14,811 nt of DNA, taken from NCBI GenBank assembly GCA_023623095.1, contig JAMNXX010000205.1, positions 1 through 14,811 on the forward strand, in the 5' to 3' direction. This stretch comes from Bacillota bacterium. GTDB lineage: Bacteria; Bacillota; Clostridia; Peptostreptococcales; Thermotaleaceae. The position numbers and the translations under genes were made by a program. Below the pieces are notes generated by a model that saw only the letters and a list, made by a program, of their open reading frames with translations, was not told where the DNA came from and made no database searches. Positions 1-6,733 of the stretch are shown here, piece after piece. How positions within the stretch are numbered: position 1 is the first letter of the stretch; the number at the start of each line of letters is the position of its first letter.

Positions 1-141
1 CAGTTCCCCCATGATCTGTCTGAACGCTTCTCTTAAGCGCATGATCGATTGCATCATTCTTCCGGTTTCATCTTGTTTGCGCAAAATCTTTTGAATCTCT
101 TTATCTTCGGACAGTTCCAATTCAGACTTTAGATTCTACAT
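1..141 (-). pseudogene. 5' part of unidentified gene with ATG followed immediately by TAG; runs off left edge
   Basis: On the minus strand an ATG (141-139) lies 13 bases after a TGGAGG Shine-Dalgarno sequence (155-160), but the next codon is TAG (138-136). After that stop the same frame stays open to the window edge. It encodes a charged, helix-prone peptide whose later part reads KILRKQDETGRMMQSIM and continues with alternating hydrophobic and basic residues, which looks like real coding sequence. Either the gene is broken at codon 2, or translation starts further in, for example at TTG 120-118 (40 codons to the edge), which has no good ribosome binding site. I do not recognise the family. 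The 3' end is outside the window. Confidence 0.4.
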
Positions 142-211
142 ATTCTGCCTAAATCCTCCAATTTTGTATTTTATAATTTTAGGAACATGTTTTTTTCATT
201 GCGCATACTTT

Positions 212-240
212 ATATTAGACATGAAATAGAAGCATATAAG
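212..240 (+). promoter_or_regulatory. Candidate sigma-E-like sporulation promoter
   Basis: ATATT (212-216) and CATATAAG (233-240), separated by 16 bases, resemble the -35 and -10 elements used by the mother-cell sigma factor E of Bacillus and Clostridia. The inferred start near 247 would give a short leader before the small gene at 281. The match is by eye and the region is AT-rich, so this is only a candidate. Confidence 0.28.
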
Positions 241-280
241 AATCAATATTATTTATAAATCTGAAGGAGGTGCCAATCAC

Positions 281-403
281 ATGACTGACAAACGATGCGG
301 TTTTTTTGGAGGCGATAACAGCTTATTGTTTTTCTTTTTACTATTGGTAATTCTATTTTGTGGAGGAATTCCCGGATTTGGTGACTGGGGAAGAAGATGC
401 TAG
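281..403 (+). CDS. Small Cys/Gly-rich hydrophobic protein, 40 aa
   Basis: This is a short gene with a full Shine-Dalgarno sequence (AAGGAGG at 264-270, 10 bases before the ATG). The product begins MTDKRCGFFGGDNS. It then has about 13 hydrophobic residues rich in Phe and Leu (residues 15-27), then CGGIPGFGDWGRRC. Three Cys and the Gly clusters flank one short membrane-seeking segment. The composition resembles tiny membrane or coat-associated proteins common in spore formers (YjcZ-like in Bacillus), but I cannot assign it to a family. It stands alone: the sequence before it holds only a weak sporulation-type promoter, and a hairpin terminator follows 40 bases after the stop. The good RBS, exact ORF and terminator support a real gene; the function is unknown. 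Confidence 0.72.
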   Translation: MTDKRCGFFGGDNSLLFFFLLLVILFCGGIPGFGDWGRRC

Positions 404-443
404 GAAAATCGAACAGCCGCTCAGCAACACGGCCGTAAACATA

Positions 444-466
444 AAAACTGCCCTTGAGGCAGTTTT
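444..466. terminator. Two-way rho-independent terminator between convergent genes
   Basis: A perfect 9-bp stem (AAAACTGCC at 444-452 and GGCAGTTTT at 458-466) closes a 5-base loop. T463-468 gives a U-tract on the plus strand and A443-447 gives one on the minus strand. It lies 40 bases after the small plus-strand gene and 5 bases after the last gene of the germination operon, so it can end both transcripts. Confidence 0.85.
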
Positions 467-471
467 TTATG

Positions 472-636
472 TTACAAATTCAGGAATATAAGCGCAACTC
501 CCAAAGCGATGGATAAGATAAGTAAAACACCAGTTCCGATTGCGGCCAATTTGTTTTGATGACTCCAATTATATCTTGCAAAGCTTAGCGTATATAGAAA
601 AAACGGAAGTATGCAAATCGCTGCAATATACTTCAT
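472..636 (-). CDS. Small two-helix membrane protein, putative fourth (D) subunit of the germination receptor operon, 54 aa
   Basis: The ATG (636-634) directly follows the TAG stop of the GerC-like gene (639-637), with no spacer. Its ribosome binding site GGAGGAG lies inside the end of that gene, so the two are translationally linked. The product has a hydrophobic segment at about residues 3-19, a short polar loop with YNWSHQNK (22-29), and a second hydrophobic segment at about 31-52. Some gerA-family operons carry a D gene encoding a two-helix membrane protein of about this size that modulates the receptor's response. Position, size and topology fit, but I see no diagnostic motif. The two-way terminator follows 5 bases after the stop, so this is the last gene of the operon. 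Confidence 0.78.
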   Translation of the reverse strand: MKYIAAICILPFFLYTLSFARYNWSHQNKLAAIGTGVLLILSIALGVALIFLNL

Positions 637-1905
637 CTATTCATTCTCCTCCGATGTTATAATAGGTGAACTCCGAAACTGTCTTCCGGTTCTCCTGATG
701 CGAAATTCGACTTTTGTATTTATTTTTGCATTTTTAAACCGTTTGTCCCAAGCATAATCTTCCCAATCTTGTATTGTAGGAAACTGCCAGATCGCAGTAT
801 CAGAAAATTTAAATACATCCACGCCCAAATTTCTACATTTTTGGATTGTCCTGTCTAACTCCTCTTTGATATGCTGTGCAAATACATTTTCCAGTTCTTT
901 TTTAAATTTTCCTTTCTCGTATTCCAGCCTGCTTTGTATCGCAAGGATATCCCCTTCAAGCTTTATTGTAAGATCAATCTCCGGTGATTCTCCTTGAATA
1001 TTGATCTTTAATTCTGGTTTTTTAGCCAAGTGAACATCTATAGGGATAATGAGTTCAAGGCTCTTCGGGTCGGGTATCGTAAAAAAACCCCTTTCAAACT
1101 CACCTCTTGCCATGAGCATCATCCGCGTTTCATCTCCTGTTAATTCAGCGATCATTTTATCTCCATCAAATACCGCACTGCCGAAAAATTCAATTTTCCT
1201 TCCACCCTTTCTGGGGAGTTGTCCAGCAGTATAATTCCCCCCGCTCCTATCTTTTGATACCTCTTTGCCAACCTGTTTATTCAAACCTCCAAGCATCACA
1301 ACAGGTTGATAACCATAGGATTTCATATCTGCATAAAAATCATAAAGGATGCTGTGGGGAAAAAATCCTGTATCTTCGGATTCATTAAATGCAAGTTCCA
1401 TCGTTTTAGAAAGATTTTTCCCTATAACCGGTTTATTTTCTTTTATAAATTCTTCTGCACTTCCCTTACATACGACAATATGAGCAATGCGCCTAATTTG
1501 TCTGTTCCGCACAATCGGAGCGATCATCTCTCCAATTTCTCCTGCTTTTGCAACCTCTTCCGAAATCGCTATCATTTTCGTATGAAAAAAATTCAATTTT
1601 CTGGGTATCGAAGTGTTGAGCATCTGCACAGCTGCAAAAAAAGAAGGCGCATCGACGGAAACGACTTCATATTCATCCTGCTGTCCCCCTCCTCCGCCTC
1701 CGCTGCTTCCGCCTCCTCCATCTGCACCGGCAGATTTCTCCATCGTAGGAAACTGAAGCGTCAGCCTCCATGTTTTGTCCTCTCCTTTGTCGATACCCAT
1801 TGCAAATACATAGGCATATTCATCCACCTCCCTGCTGTCATAACAGGAGGCCAGAATCATTGTTGATAGGATATAGATAATGATAGGCACCCATTTTCTA
1901 AGCAC
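637..1905 (-). CDS. Spore germination receptor subunit C, Ger(x)C family lipoprotein
   Basis: This is the lipoprotein subunit of a GerA-type nutrient receptor, which sits on the outer face of the inner spore membrane. The first 20 residues form a signal peptide ending in a lipobox (ILASC), with Cys21 as the lipidation site. Just after it comes CYDSREVDEYAYVFAMGID, the usual start of the mature Ger(x)C domain, and the length of 422 aa suits the family. A Gly/Ser run (residues 60-74) interrupts the first domain after the TLQFPT strand, probably as a flexible loop. The start is GTG (1905-1903), preceded by AAAGGG, and it overlaps the end of the B gene by 8 bases. The 54-aa gene follows without a gap. 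Confidence 0.95.
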   Translation of the reverse strand: MLRKWVPIIIYILSTMILASCYDSREVDEYAYVFAMGIDKGEDKTWRLTLQFPTMEKSAGADGGGGSSGGGGGGQQDEYEVVSVDAPSFFAAVQMLNTSIPRKLNFFHTKMIAISEEVAKAGEIGEMIAPIVRNRQIRRIAHIVVCKGSAEEFIKENKPVIGKNLSKTMELAFNESEDTGFFPHSILYDFYADMKSYGYQPVVMLGGLNKQVGKEVSKDRSGGNYTAGQLPRKGGRKIEFFGSAVFDGDKMIAELTGDETRMMLMARGEFERGFFTIPDPKSLELIIPIDVHLAKKPELKINIQGESPEIDLTIKLEGDILAIQSRLEYEKGKFKKELENVFAQHIKEELDRTIQKCRNLGVDVFKFSDTAIWQFPTIQDWEDYAWDKRFKNAKINTKVEFRIRRTGRQFRSSPIITSEENE

Positions 1906-2995
1906 TTTCTATCAACCCTTTTTTTCGAATCTTGGCTGCAATGAGAGCGATCACAGGAGGGACAAAGAGAAATAGCCAACCATAATTGCGGATAATGTGT
2001 ACATGCCCAATGACGATATCTTCACTATCTTTTCCAATCATCGTTAGCGCAAATAAAAGAACTGCAAAAGGCAAGATAATAGGCCTAATGTCCTGGATCC
2101 GAAATATTTTACAGTATATACTTATCGATGTATAAAAAAATACCAGTGCAGAAATAAATGTGCTGATACTCCAAAGAAAAATAAAAATTGGATCAAATCT
2201 CTGAAAAAATCGGCCATATCTGATCAGCCCTGCGAGCTCATACATGGGAGAAGTAAATTCTTGCGCGACAGAATAATGAAATGTCAGCGTGTAAGCAAGG
2301 ATAGAAAGGGATATAAGAATGCCCGAAAGTCCAATGCTCAAAAATCCTGCTTTTTTTATATGTTGCGTTCCTTGAAGAGATTTGGCCATCACTGCCAAAA
2401 TAATCACTTCTCCATATCCAGAACTTCTAACCATTCCATGAAGGATCGTCTTTCCCAGTCCATAGCCAAATAAGGGTGCGATGCGGTGAATCTCATAATT
2501 TTTAATTCCTGATAGAATCACGACAAGAAAGGCAAAAATCAACACATATCCGACTAACCTTGCAAATCTCGCAATCGGCTCAAACCCTAAAAAACAAAGT
2601 GCTGCAATCGTTATGACGAATATTCCGGTAATAAAACTCGGAGGGCTTAAAGGCAATGTATATACCTTTAGCACTTCTGCAAATTCCCTTACCCTTATTG
2701 ATGTGGTAAATAAAATAAACCCTCCAAGCGATAACGAAAAAATAAATCCCATCAGCCGCCCTACCGATTTTTCATAGGCTTCGATCAAATCTCTATCCGG
2801 AAATTCTTTTAGTAGAAGATAAATAAAAGTAAATCCAAGCATCGCCATTGCCGCTGAAATCAAAGTCACATACCATCCTGACGTTCCTACTATTTTCATA
2901 AGCGCTGCAGGGCTTGTAAAAAATACTTTCGTAGTAATAGCAATCGTTACAAGATGGATTGCTTCCGATTGCCCGATTTTCCCTTCCTTGATCAC
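1898..2995 (-). CDS. Spore germination receptor subunit B, GerAB/ArcD/ProY-type transporter-like protein, 365 aa
   Basis: This is the integral membrane subunit of the receptor, related to APC-superfamily amino acid transporters and thought to bind the germinant. It has about ten hydrophobic segments. The N-terminal EGKIGQSEAIHLVTI and the following TTKVFF region are typical of GerB proteins. I start it at GTG 2995-2993. GGAGG (3005-3009) lies 9 bases upstream, and the GTG shares bases with the TGA stop of the A gene (GTGA overlap), the usual sign of coupled translation. The longer frame from ATG 3025 adds ten polar residues read from inside the A gene and has a poorer ribosome binding site. 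The stop overlaps the start of the C gene. Confidence 0.95.
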   Translation of the reverse strand: MIKEGKIGQSEAIHLVTIAITTKVFFTSPAALMKIVGTSGWYVTLISAAMAMLGFTFIYLLLKEFPDRDLIEAYEKSVGRLMGFIFSLSLGGFILFTTSIRVREFAEVLKVYTLPLSPPSFITGIFVITIAALCFLGFEPIARFARLVGYVLIFAFLVVILSGIKNYEIHRIAPLFGYGLGKTILHGMVRSSGYGEVIILAVMAKSLQGTQHIKKAGFLSIGLSGILISLSILAYTLTFHYSVAQEFTSPMYELAGLIRYGRFFQRFDPIFIFLWSISTFISALVFFYTSISIYCKIFRIQDIRPIILPFAVLLFALTMIGKDSEDIVIGHVHIIRNYGWLFLFVPPVIALIAAKIRKKGLIESA

Positions 2996-4653
2996 GGTTT
3001 GTTTCCTCCTTTGTATTGCATCCATCTTCTTATCGGATTTCCCCCTTTTTTCCTATCAAGAGGATTCAACGCATCCGGTCTGCCTTTTTGCATAAAAACA
3101 GGCAAAGAAGCGATTACATCCTGATTTGCTCGGGTTTTTGGTGCAATCGGGCTAAAAATAGGGACACCAAAGGATTTGATGCTTACGGACATAACCCCTA
3201 GCAGAATTATTCCGGCGGAGATTCCATAAAATCCTGCAATTGCTGCTAGAAAAATAAATCCAAATCTCAAAAGCCTAATTGAAAAAGACAATTCATAGCT
3301 GGGTATTGCAAAACTTGCGATACCACCCACGGCAACGACAATGATCAATATCGGACTTACAATCTGTGCAGAAACGGCAGCTTGGCCCAATATCAAAGCC
3401 CCGATAATCCCAAGGGTCTGCCCCAAAATCCCAGGTACCCTCAATCCGTCTTCACGTATAAATTCAAATGCCAACTCCATCATCACCAATTCGAGCACAG
3501 CAGGAAATGGAATGTTTTCCCTTGAAAATGCAATCGCTGCCAGCAGATCCGTAGGGATCATTTCCTGATGAAAAAGCGTCAATGCAAGATAAAGCCCCGG
3601 CAAAAGGAGCGTTATCAATAACGCAAACAGGCGCAAAATTCTTAAAAATGTTGCTGCATGCCATTTTAAAAAATAGTCTTCAGGAGATCGCAGGCATTCC
3701 CAAAAATTGATCGGAACGGCGGATGCAAAAGGGGTTCCTTCTACCATAAATATGACTTTCCCGACGATAAGCAATATAGCCGCTCTGTCCGGACGCTCGG
3801 TTGTTAGAATTTGTGGGAGCATTCGATAGGGCTGATCTGCAATCATTTCTTCCAGTACGCCTGCTCCCATCACCAAATCGATATCGATGTTTTGAATTCT
3901 TCTTTTTACCTCTTTTACGATATTTGGATTTGTAACTTTTTCCATGTAAAGGACAGCACAGCTGATTTGACTTTTTTTCCCAATAGGTAAAAATTCCACA
4001 ATCAGATCTTCATTTCTTACGATTTTCCGAATCAGAGATATATTCGTCCTCAAATTTTCATTAAATCCCTCATGGGGTCCTCGAATCACATTTTCTGTTT
4101 TAGGAGCCTCAATGCCTCTTTTCTCATATCCTTGACTTTCTATAAGCAGGCATTCTTCATACCCATCAATAAAAAGAGCAGTTCCTCCATCTAAAACTTT
4201 TTTGATGATATTTCTAAATTCTTTTTCTTTTTTGGCTTGATTGATCGCCAATACATTGTTCCATATATAATCTATCAATTCCCCTTTTTTATGTCTTTTT
4301 AAATATTCAGCTGTATGTTCAGGCATCAAAAGCGGACGCAATATAAAATCGTTGATGGTAGTGCCATCCGCCATCTCTTCTATAAAAACAATAAATGCTC
4401 CAATCTTTTCTTCTAACTTAAATTCTCTAATTAAAATATCTTGATTTTTAGGCACATTGAGTTGCTGCTTGATTTTCGCTAAATTTACACCGATATCCTT
4501 GCTTAATCTTTCCTCGATAGCAGATTCAACATGAGTAGCACTATTATTTTCTTGGCTGGCTTTTTCATCCGCTCCTTCCAGCAGCTCGAATTCTTCCCTC
4601 TGATTTGCTTTATATGTAAAAAAACTATTTAAATTTTTGAAAATTCCTGCCAC
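2992..4653 (-). CDS. Spore germination receptor subunit A, GerA family (GerAA/GerKA-like), 553 aa
   Basis: This is the largest receptor subunit, with a soluble N-terminal region and a C-terminal membrane domain. The motif RGPHEGF (191-197), followed by a TNISLIRK stretch, is characteristic of the family. The membrane part begins at about residue 341 (LLPGLYLALT). It holds the conserved FEFIREDGLRVPGILGQ (396-412), IGALILGQAAVSA (417-429) and SIKSFGVPIFSP (491-502) blocks. A charged, variable N-terminus of about 60 residues and a basic tail follow the family plan. The start is GTG (4653-4651), with a GGGG ribosome binding site 8 bases upstream. It is the first gene of the operon. Which germinant the receptor senses cannot be read from the sequence. 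Confidence 0.96.
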   Translation of the reverse strand: MAGIFKNLNSFFTYKANQREEFELLEGADEKASQENNSATHVESAIEERLSKDIGVNLAKIKQQLNVPKNQDILIREFKLEEKIGAFIVFIEEMADGTTINDFILRPLLMPEHTAEYLKRHKKGELIDYIWNNVLAINQAKKEKEFRNIIKKVLDGGTALFIDGYEECLLIESQGYEKRGIEAPKTENVIRGPHEGFNENLRTNISLIRKIVRNEDLIVEFLPIGKKSQISCAVLYMEKVTNPNIVKEVKRRIQNIDIDLVMGAGVLEEMIADQPYRMLPQILTTERPDRAAILLIVGKVIFMVEGTPFASAVPINFWECLRSPEDYFLKWHAATFLRILRLFALLITLLLPGLYLALTLFHQEMIPTDLLAAIAFSRENIPFPAVLELVMMELAFEFIREDGLRVPGILGQTLGIIGALILGQAAVSAQIVSPILIIVVAVGGIASFAIPSYELSFSIRLLRFGFIFLAAIAGFYGISAGIILLGVMSVSIKSFGVPIFSPIAPKTRANQDVIASLPVFMQKGRPDALNPLDRKKGGNPIRRWMQYKGGNKP

Positions 4654-4695
4654 ACCTATTTCCCCGTTTCCTTGCCCTTTATTCAGTGTCCTAGC

Positions 4696-4725
4696 TATTA
4701 TCTGCCTTCATCACCAAAGTTATTC
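4696..4725 (-). promoter_or_regulatory. Candidate forespore (sigma-G-like) promoter of the ger operon
   Basis: On the minus strand GAATA (4725-4721) and GATAATA (4702-4696), 18 bases apart, resemble the -35 and -10 elements of sigma G, which drives gerA-type operons in Bacillus. It lies about 45 bases before the GTG start of the A gene. The match is by eye and the -10 lacks the usual leading C. Confidence 0.35.
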
Positions 4726-4861
4726 CTTTCAGAACAAAAATTCCACATTTCGTCTATTAACCGGCCGGATCAAAAATGAAAAATAAATTGCCCTAAATGT
4801 AAAAATAATAGAAGCAATTATGTGATATGATATTGATAAAATTTTAAAAGGTAATGAAAGA

Positions 4862-5014
4862 ATGGTAAGTCCTATGGATATGGCAGAAGCACATGTCTTC
4901 GGGCTTCAACCCCGCTGGATAAATCGATCGAACAACCAATTCGATAAATTGAATGTTCATCCCGACATTATTGTTAAAGATTGAAAGCAGCTCATCGAAT
5001 GGATACATGCATAA
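4862..5014 (+). pseudogene. Remnant of the C-terminal end of a HAD-superfamily hydrolase with an in-frame TGA
   Basis: The frame from ATG 4862 encodes SPMDMAEAHVFGLQPRWINR, then a stretch ending HPDIIVKD and TGA (4982-4984). It continues in the same frame as KQLIEWIHA and TAA (5012-5014). This is the pattern of the last third of haloacid dehalogenase-like hydrolases: 'GDSxxxDxxxAxxxGLxxxWINR', then 'PDxxIxDLxxLIEWI'. The Gly-Asp of the metal motif and everything before it are missing, and TGA stands where a Leu codon (TTA) would be expected. There is no good ribosome binding site. I read it as a decayed gene fragment between the ger operon and the tRNA genes. The family call rests on pattern memory only. 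Confidence 0.55.
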
Positions 5015-5089
5015 AAAATTTTTATTTGTTAGTTACGGCAAAAAATTTGCGTGTTTTTACAAGGTTTTATAAAAATATTTTTGAGCATG

Positions 5090-5122
5090 AAAAATGGCTA
5101 GAATGTTGATTTCTAGCCATTT
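5090..5122 (-). terminator. Rho-independent terminator of the tRNA unit
   Basis: A perfect 12-bp stem (AAATGGCTAGAA at 5092-5103 and its complement at 5111-5122) with a 7-base loop lies 4 bases beyond the CCA end of tRNA-Ala. On the minus strand the stem runs into TTTTT (5094-5090), so it ends transcription coming from the tRNA genes. Confidence 0.8.
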
Positions 5123-5126
5123 CTTT

Positions 5127-5202
5127 TGGTGGAGATAAGGGGATTCGAACCCCTGACCTCTTGACTGCCAGTCAAGCGCGCTCCCAACTGCGCTATATCC
5201 CC
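5127..5202 (-). tRNA. tRNA-Ala (anticodon GGC), CCA encoded
   Basis: This 76-base cloverleaf has an anticodon stem CTTGA/TCAAG around the loop CTGGCAG, giving anticodon GGC (complement at 5167-5169). The acceptor arm GGGGATA/TATCTCC contains the G3:U70 wobble pair, the identity mark of alanine tRNA, which confirms the assignment independently of the anticodon. The T arm has GGTTCGAATCC, and A73 plus CCA are genomically encoded. It lies downstream of tRNA-Val on the same strand, 153 bases away. Confidence 0.97.
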
Positions 5203-5355
5203 ATATTTTATTTTGCTTCTCCTAAACAGCGAACTTAGAAAAAGTATTTTCAAATACGCTCTAGCCAAACTCTATTTCTTATTCCGATCAATTGCCTCAA
5301 TAGAAGCATTTTTTCATTTTGCTAAACTTAAAATATTCTGCTGCTCTTAAAAAAA

Positions 5356-5432
5356 TGGTGGGGTTAACTGGGCTCGAACCAGTGACCTCCACGATGTCAA
5401 CGTGGCACTCTAGCCTGCTGAGCTATAACCCC
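5356..5432 (-). tRNA. tRNA-Val (anticodon GAC), CCA encoded
   Basis: This is a 77-base cloverleaf. The acceptor stem GGGGTTA/TAACCCC is fully paired. The anticodon stem CCACG/CGTGG encloses TTGACAT, giving anticodon GAC (complement at 5396-5398), which reads valine GUC/GUU codons. The T arm has GGTTCGAGCC, and the 3' ACCA is encoded. It is the first gene of the tRNA pair, just downstream of a strong promoter. Confidence 0.97.
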
Positions 5433-5448
5433 ACATCCTACAAGTTCT

Positions 5449-5477
5449 ATTGTACATGATCTTTCATTGATTTTCAA
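5449..5477 (-). promoter_or_regulatory. Housekeeping (sigma-A) promoter of the tRNA pair
   Basis: On the minus strand TTGAAA (5477-5472) and TACAAT (5454-5449) are separated by exactly 17 bases, each hexamer matching the consensus at 5 of 6 positions. The predicted start near 5442 is about 10 bases before tRNA-Val. The promoter sits immediately after the stop of the pseudouridine synthase gene (5486). Confidence 0.72.
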
Positions 5478-5485
5478 TAACGAAT

Positions 5486-6421
5486 TTACATTTTCTCCAC
5501 AGAGATTGATAATTTTTTTATCGTTTCTTGCATATCGAAAGGCATCGGGGCTCTTGCCTCTATCCGTTCCTTCGTCCTCGGGTGGATAAATGCCAGGAAT
5601 TCCGCATGCAGTGCCTGTCTGTCGATAAGCACTTTCTCTTCAGAACCATATAGTGCATCCCCGATCAGCGGATGCCCAATATGCGCCATATGCACGCGTA
5701 TCTGATGGGTTCTTCCTGTCTCCAAAGAAACCCTGATCAGCGTTGCTTCTTTCCCAAATCGAGAAAGAACTTGATAATGCGTAATAGAGGGTTGCCCTTC
5801 CGGACAAACTTTCCTCCGTATGTCTTCCGGATCGGGTCTTCCAATCGGTTCGTCAATCGTTCCCCGATCTTCTGAAATTATTCCTTCTACAATCGCTATA
5901 TACTGTTTTTGAATCAAATTTTGCTGCATCTGTTTGGAAAGCACTTGTTGTATATAGGGATTTTTCGCAACAATGATCAAACCCGAAGTATCTCGATCCA
6001 ATCTGTTTACAAAACGAATTTTAAAAATTTCTCCCTTCTCTTGCATATAATAAACAATTGCATTTGCCATGGTCCCGTTTGGATGGCCTTTCGTCGGATG
6101 GACGACAATACCAGGTTCTTTGTTGATGAGCAATAAATCCATGTCTTCATAAATGACTTGAATCGGAATATTCTCCGCTTCAAACTGATTGGCTTCTTCC
6201 TCCATGATCACCTGCACCCGGTCTCCTTTTCTCATTTTCGCATGAAAAGGGATCTGGTTTCCGTTTACGAAAATCGTCTTATTTCTTTTTAATCTTCGAA
6301 CGAGCCGGCTCGATAATTTCATATGATCGTATAGGATTTCTTTTAAGGAAAGGCCTTCATATTCCTCGGTTATATCAAAAACCAATGTATGAGCGCTTGT
6401 ATTTAATTCTTCTTTTTTCAT
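5486..6421 (-). CDS. RluA/RluD-family 23S-rRNA-type pseudouridine synthase, 311 aa
   Basis: The enzyme converts specific uridines in RNA to pseudouridine. An S4-like RNA-binding region (about residues 23-70, with the 'SLKEILYDHMKLSSRLVRRLKR' type of helix pair) precedes the catalytic domain. The catalytic domain contains the signature NRLDRDTSGL (139-148), in which Asp142 is the expected nucleophile. Further family blocks are HPTKGHPNGTMANAI (108-122) and TGRTHQIRVHMAHIGHPLIGD. I start at ATG 6421-6419 because AGGTG lies 6 bases upstream. An in-frame ATG at 6463 would add 14 residues but has no ribosome binding site. The exact target uridines are not evident. Confidence 0.92.
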   Translation of the reverse strand: MKKEELNTSAHTLVFDITEEYEGLSLKEILYDHMKLSSRLVRRLKRNKTIFVNGNQIPFHAKMRKGDRVQVIMEEEANQFEAENIPIQVIYEDMDLLLINKEPGIVVHPTKGHPNGTMANAIVYYMQEKGEIFKIRFVNRLDRDTSGLIIVAKNPYIQQVLSKQMQQNLIQKQYIAIVEGIISEDRGTIDEPIGRPDPEDIRRKVCPEGQPSITHYQVLSRFGKEATLIRVSLETGRTHQIRVHMAHIGHPLIGDALYGSEEKVLIDRQALHAEFLAFIHPRTKERIEARAPMPFDMQETIKKLSISVEKM

Positions 6422-6481
6422 GAAATTCACCTGCTGTTGTATTTGATTTGCAAAAAATATCATCTGTTTCTTTTCTATTCA

Positions 6482-6511
6482 ATATTAAAGCTAGTTTTTC
6501 TTTTTTGTTAA
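6482..6511 (-). promoter_or_regulatory. Candidate promoter of the pseudouridine synthase gene
   Basis: On the minus strand TTAACA (6511-6506) and TAATAT (6487-6482) are 18 bases apart, matching the sigma-A consensus at 5 and 4 of 6 positions. It lies about 60 bases before the chosen ATG, in an AT-rich stretch where chance matches are common. Confidence 0.35.
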
Positions 6512-6560
6512 TCATTTTATTTTCATTTTGATTCGGTATACATAAATCCTGCTTCTTTTA

Positions 6561-6569
6561 TGATATACT
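6561..6569 (+). promoter_or_regulatory. Candidate extended -10 promoter for NAD kinase
   Basis: TGATATACT (6561-6569) is an extended -10 element (TGn plus TATACT, 5 of 6 matches). The -35 region is poor, which is tolerated with an extended -10. The start would fall near 6576. Confidence 0.4.
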
Positions 6570-6733
6570 AAAGATACATTTCCTGTTTTAATATATCCAA
6601 AAATGCCTCGAATTTACGATCTTTTTTCTTTCATTCATACTGATAGGAAGCACCTTGACTCCTATTCATCATGCACTGTAGAGCATAGGCTACAAATCAA
6701 CCATTATATAAAAATAGAATTGAGGAAGGTAAG

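Larger units (their letters stand above)
6422..6733. other. Divergent intergenic region between pseudouridine synthase and NAD kinase genes
   Basis: These 312 AT-rich bases carry no supportable gene. They hold one candidate promoter for each flanking gene (listed separately). A short frame at 6603-6758 lacks a ribosome binding site and runs into the NAD kinase gene. If the promoter at 6561 is right, the NAD kinase mRNA would have a leader of about 155 bases, in which I see no recognisable riboswitch. Confidence 0.6.

Noticed and set aside
136..138. TAG at codon 2 of the left-edge gene read as pyrrolysine
   Set aside because: Nothing in the window indicates pyrrolysine use, and a TAG at codon 2 is more simply a mutation or a wrong start choice.
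1306..1866. 186-codon open frame on the plus strand opposite the GerC gene
   Set aside because: It is antisense to a well-supported gene, has no ribosome binding site and its product has an unnatural composition; it is a shadow of the coding bias of the real gene.
4761..4768. Palindrome CCGGCCGG upstream of the ger operon
   Set aside because: It is short, isolated and about 35 bases upstream of the candidate -35 element; nothing supports a function.
4982..4984. In-frame TGA in the HAD-like remnant read as selenocysteine
   Set aside because: The missing N-terminal two thirds, the lack of a ribosome binding site and the lack of any expected Sec position at that place in HAD proteins favour simple decay.
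5244..5257. Small palindrome GTATTTTCAAATAC in the tRNA spacer
   Set aside because: It is AT-rich with 6-base arms, expected by chance in this sequence.
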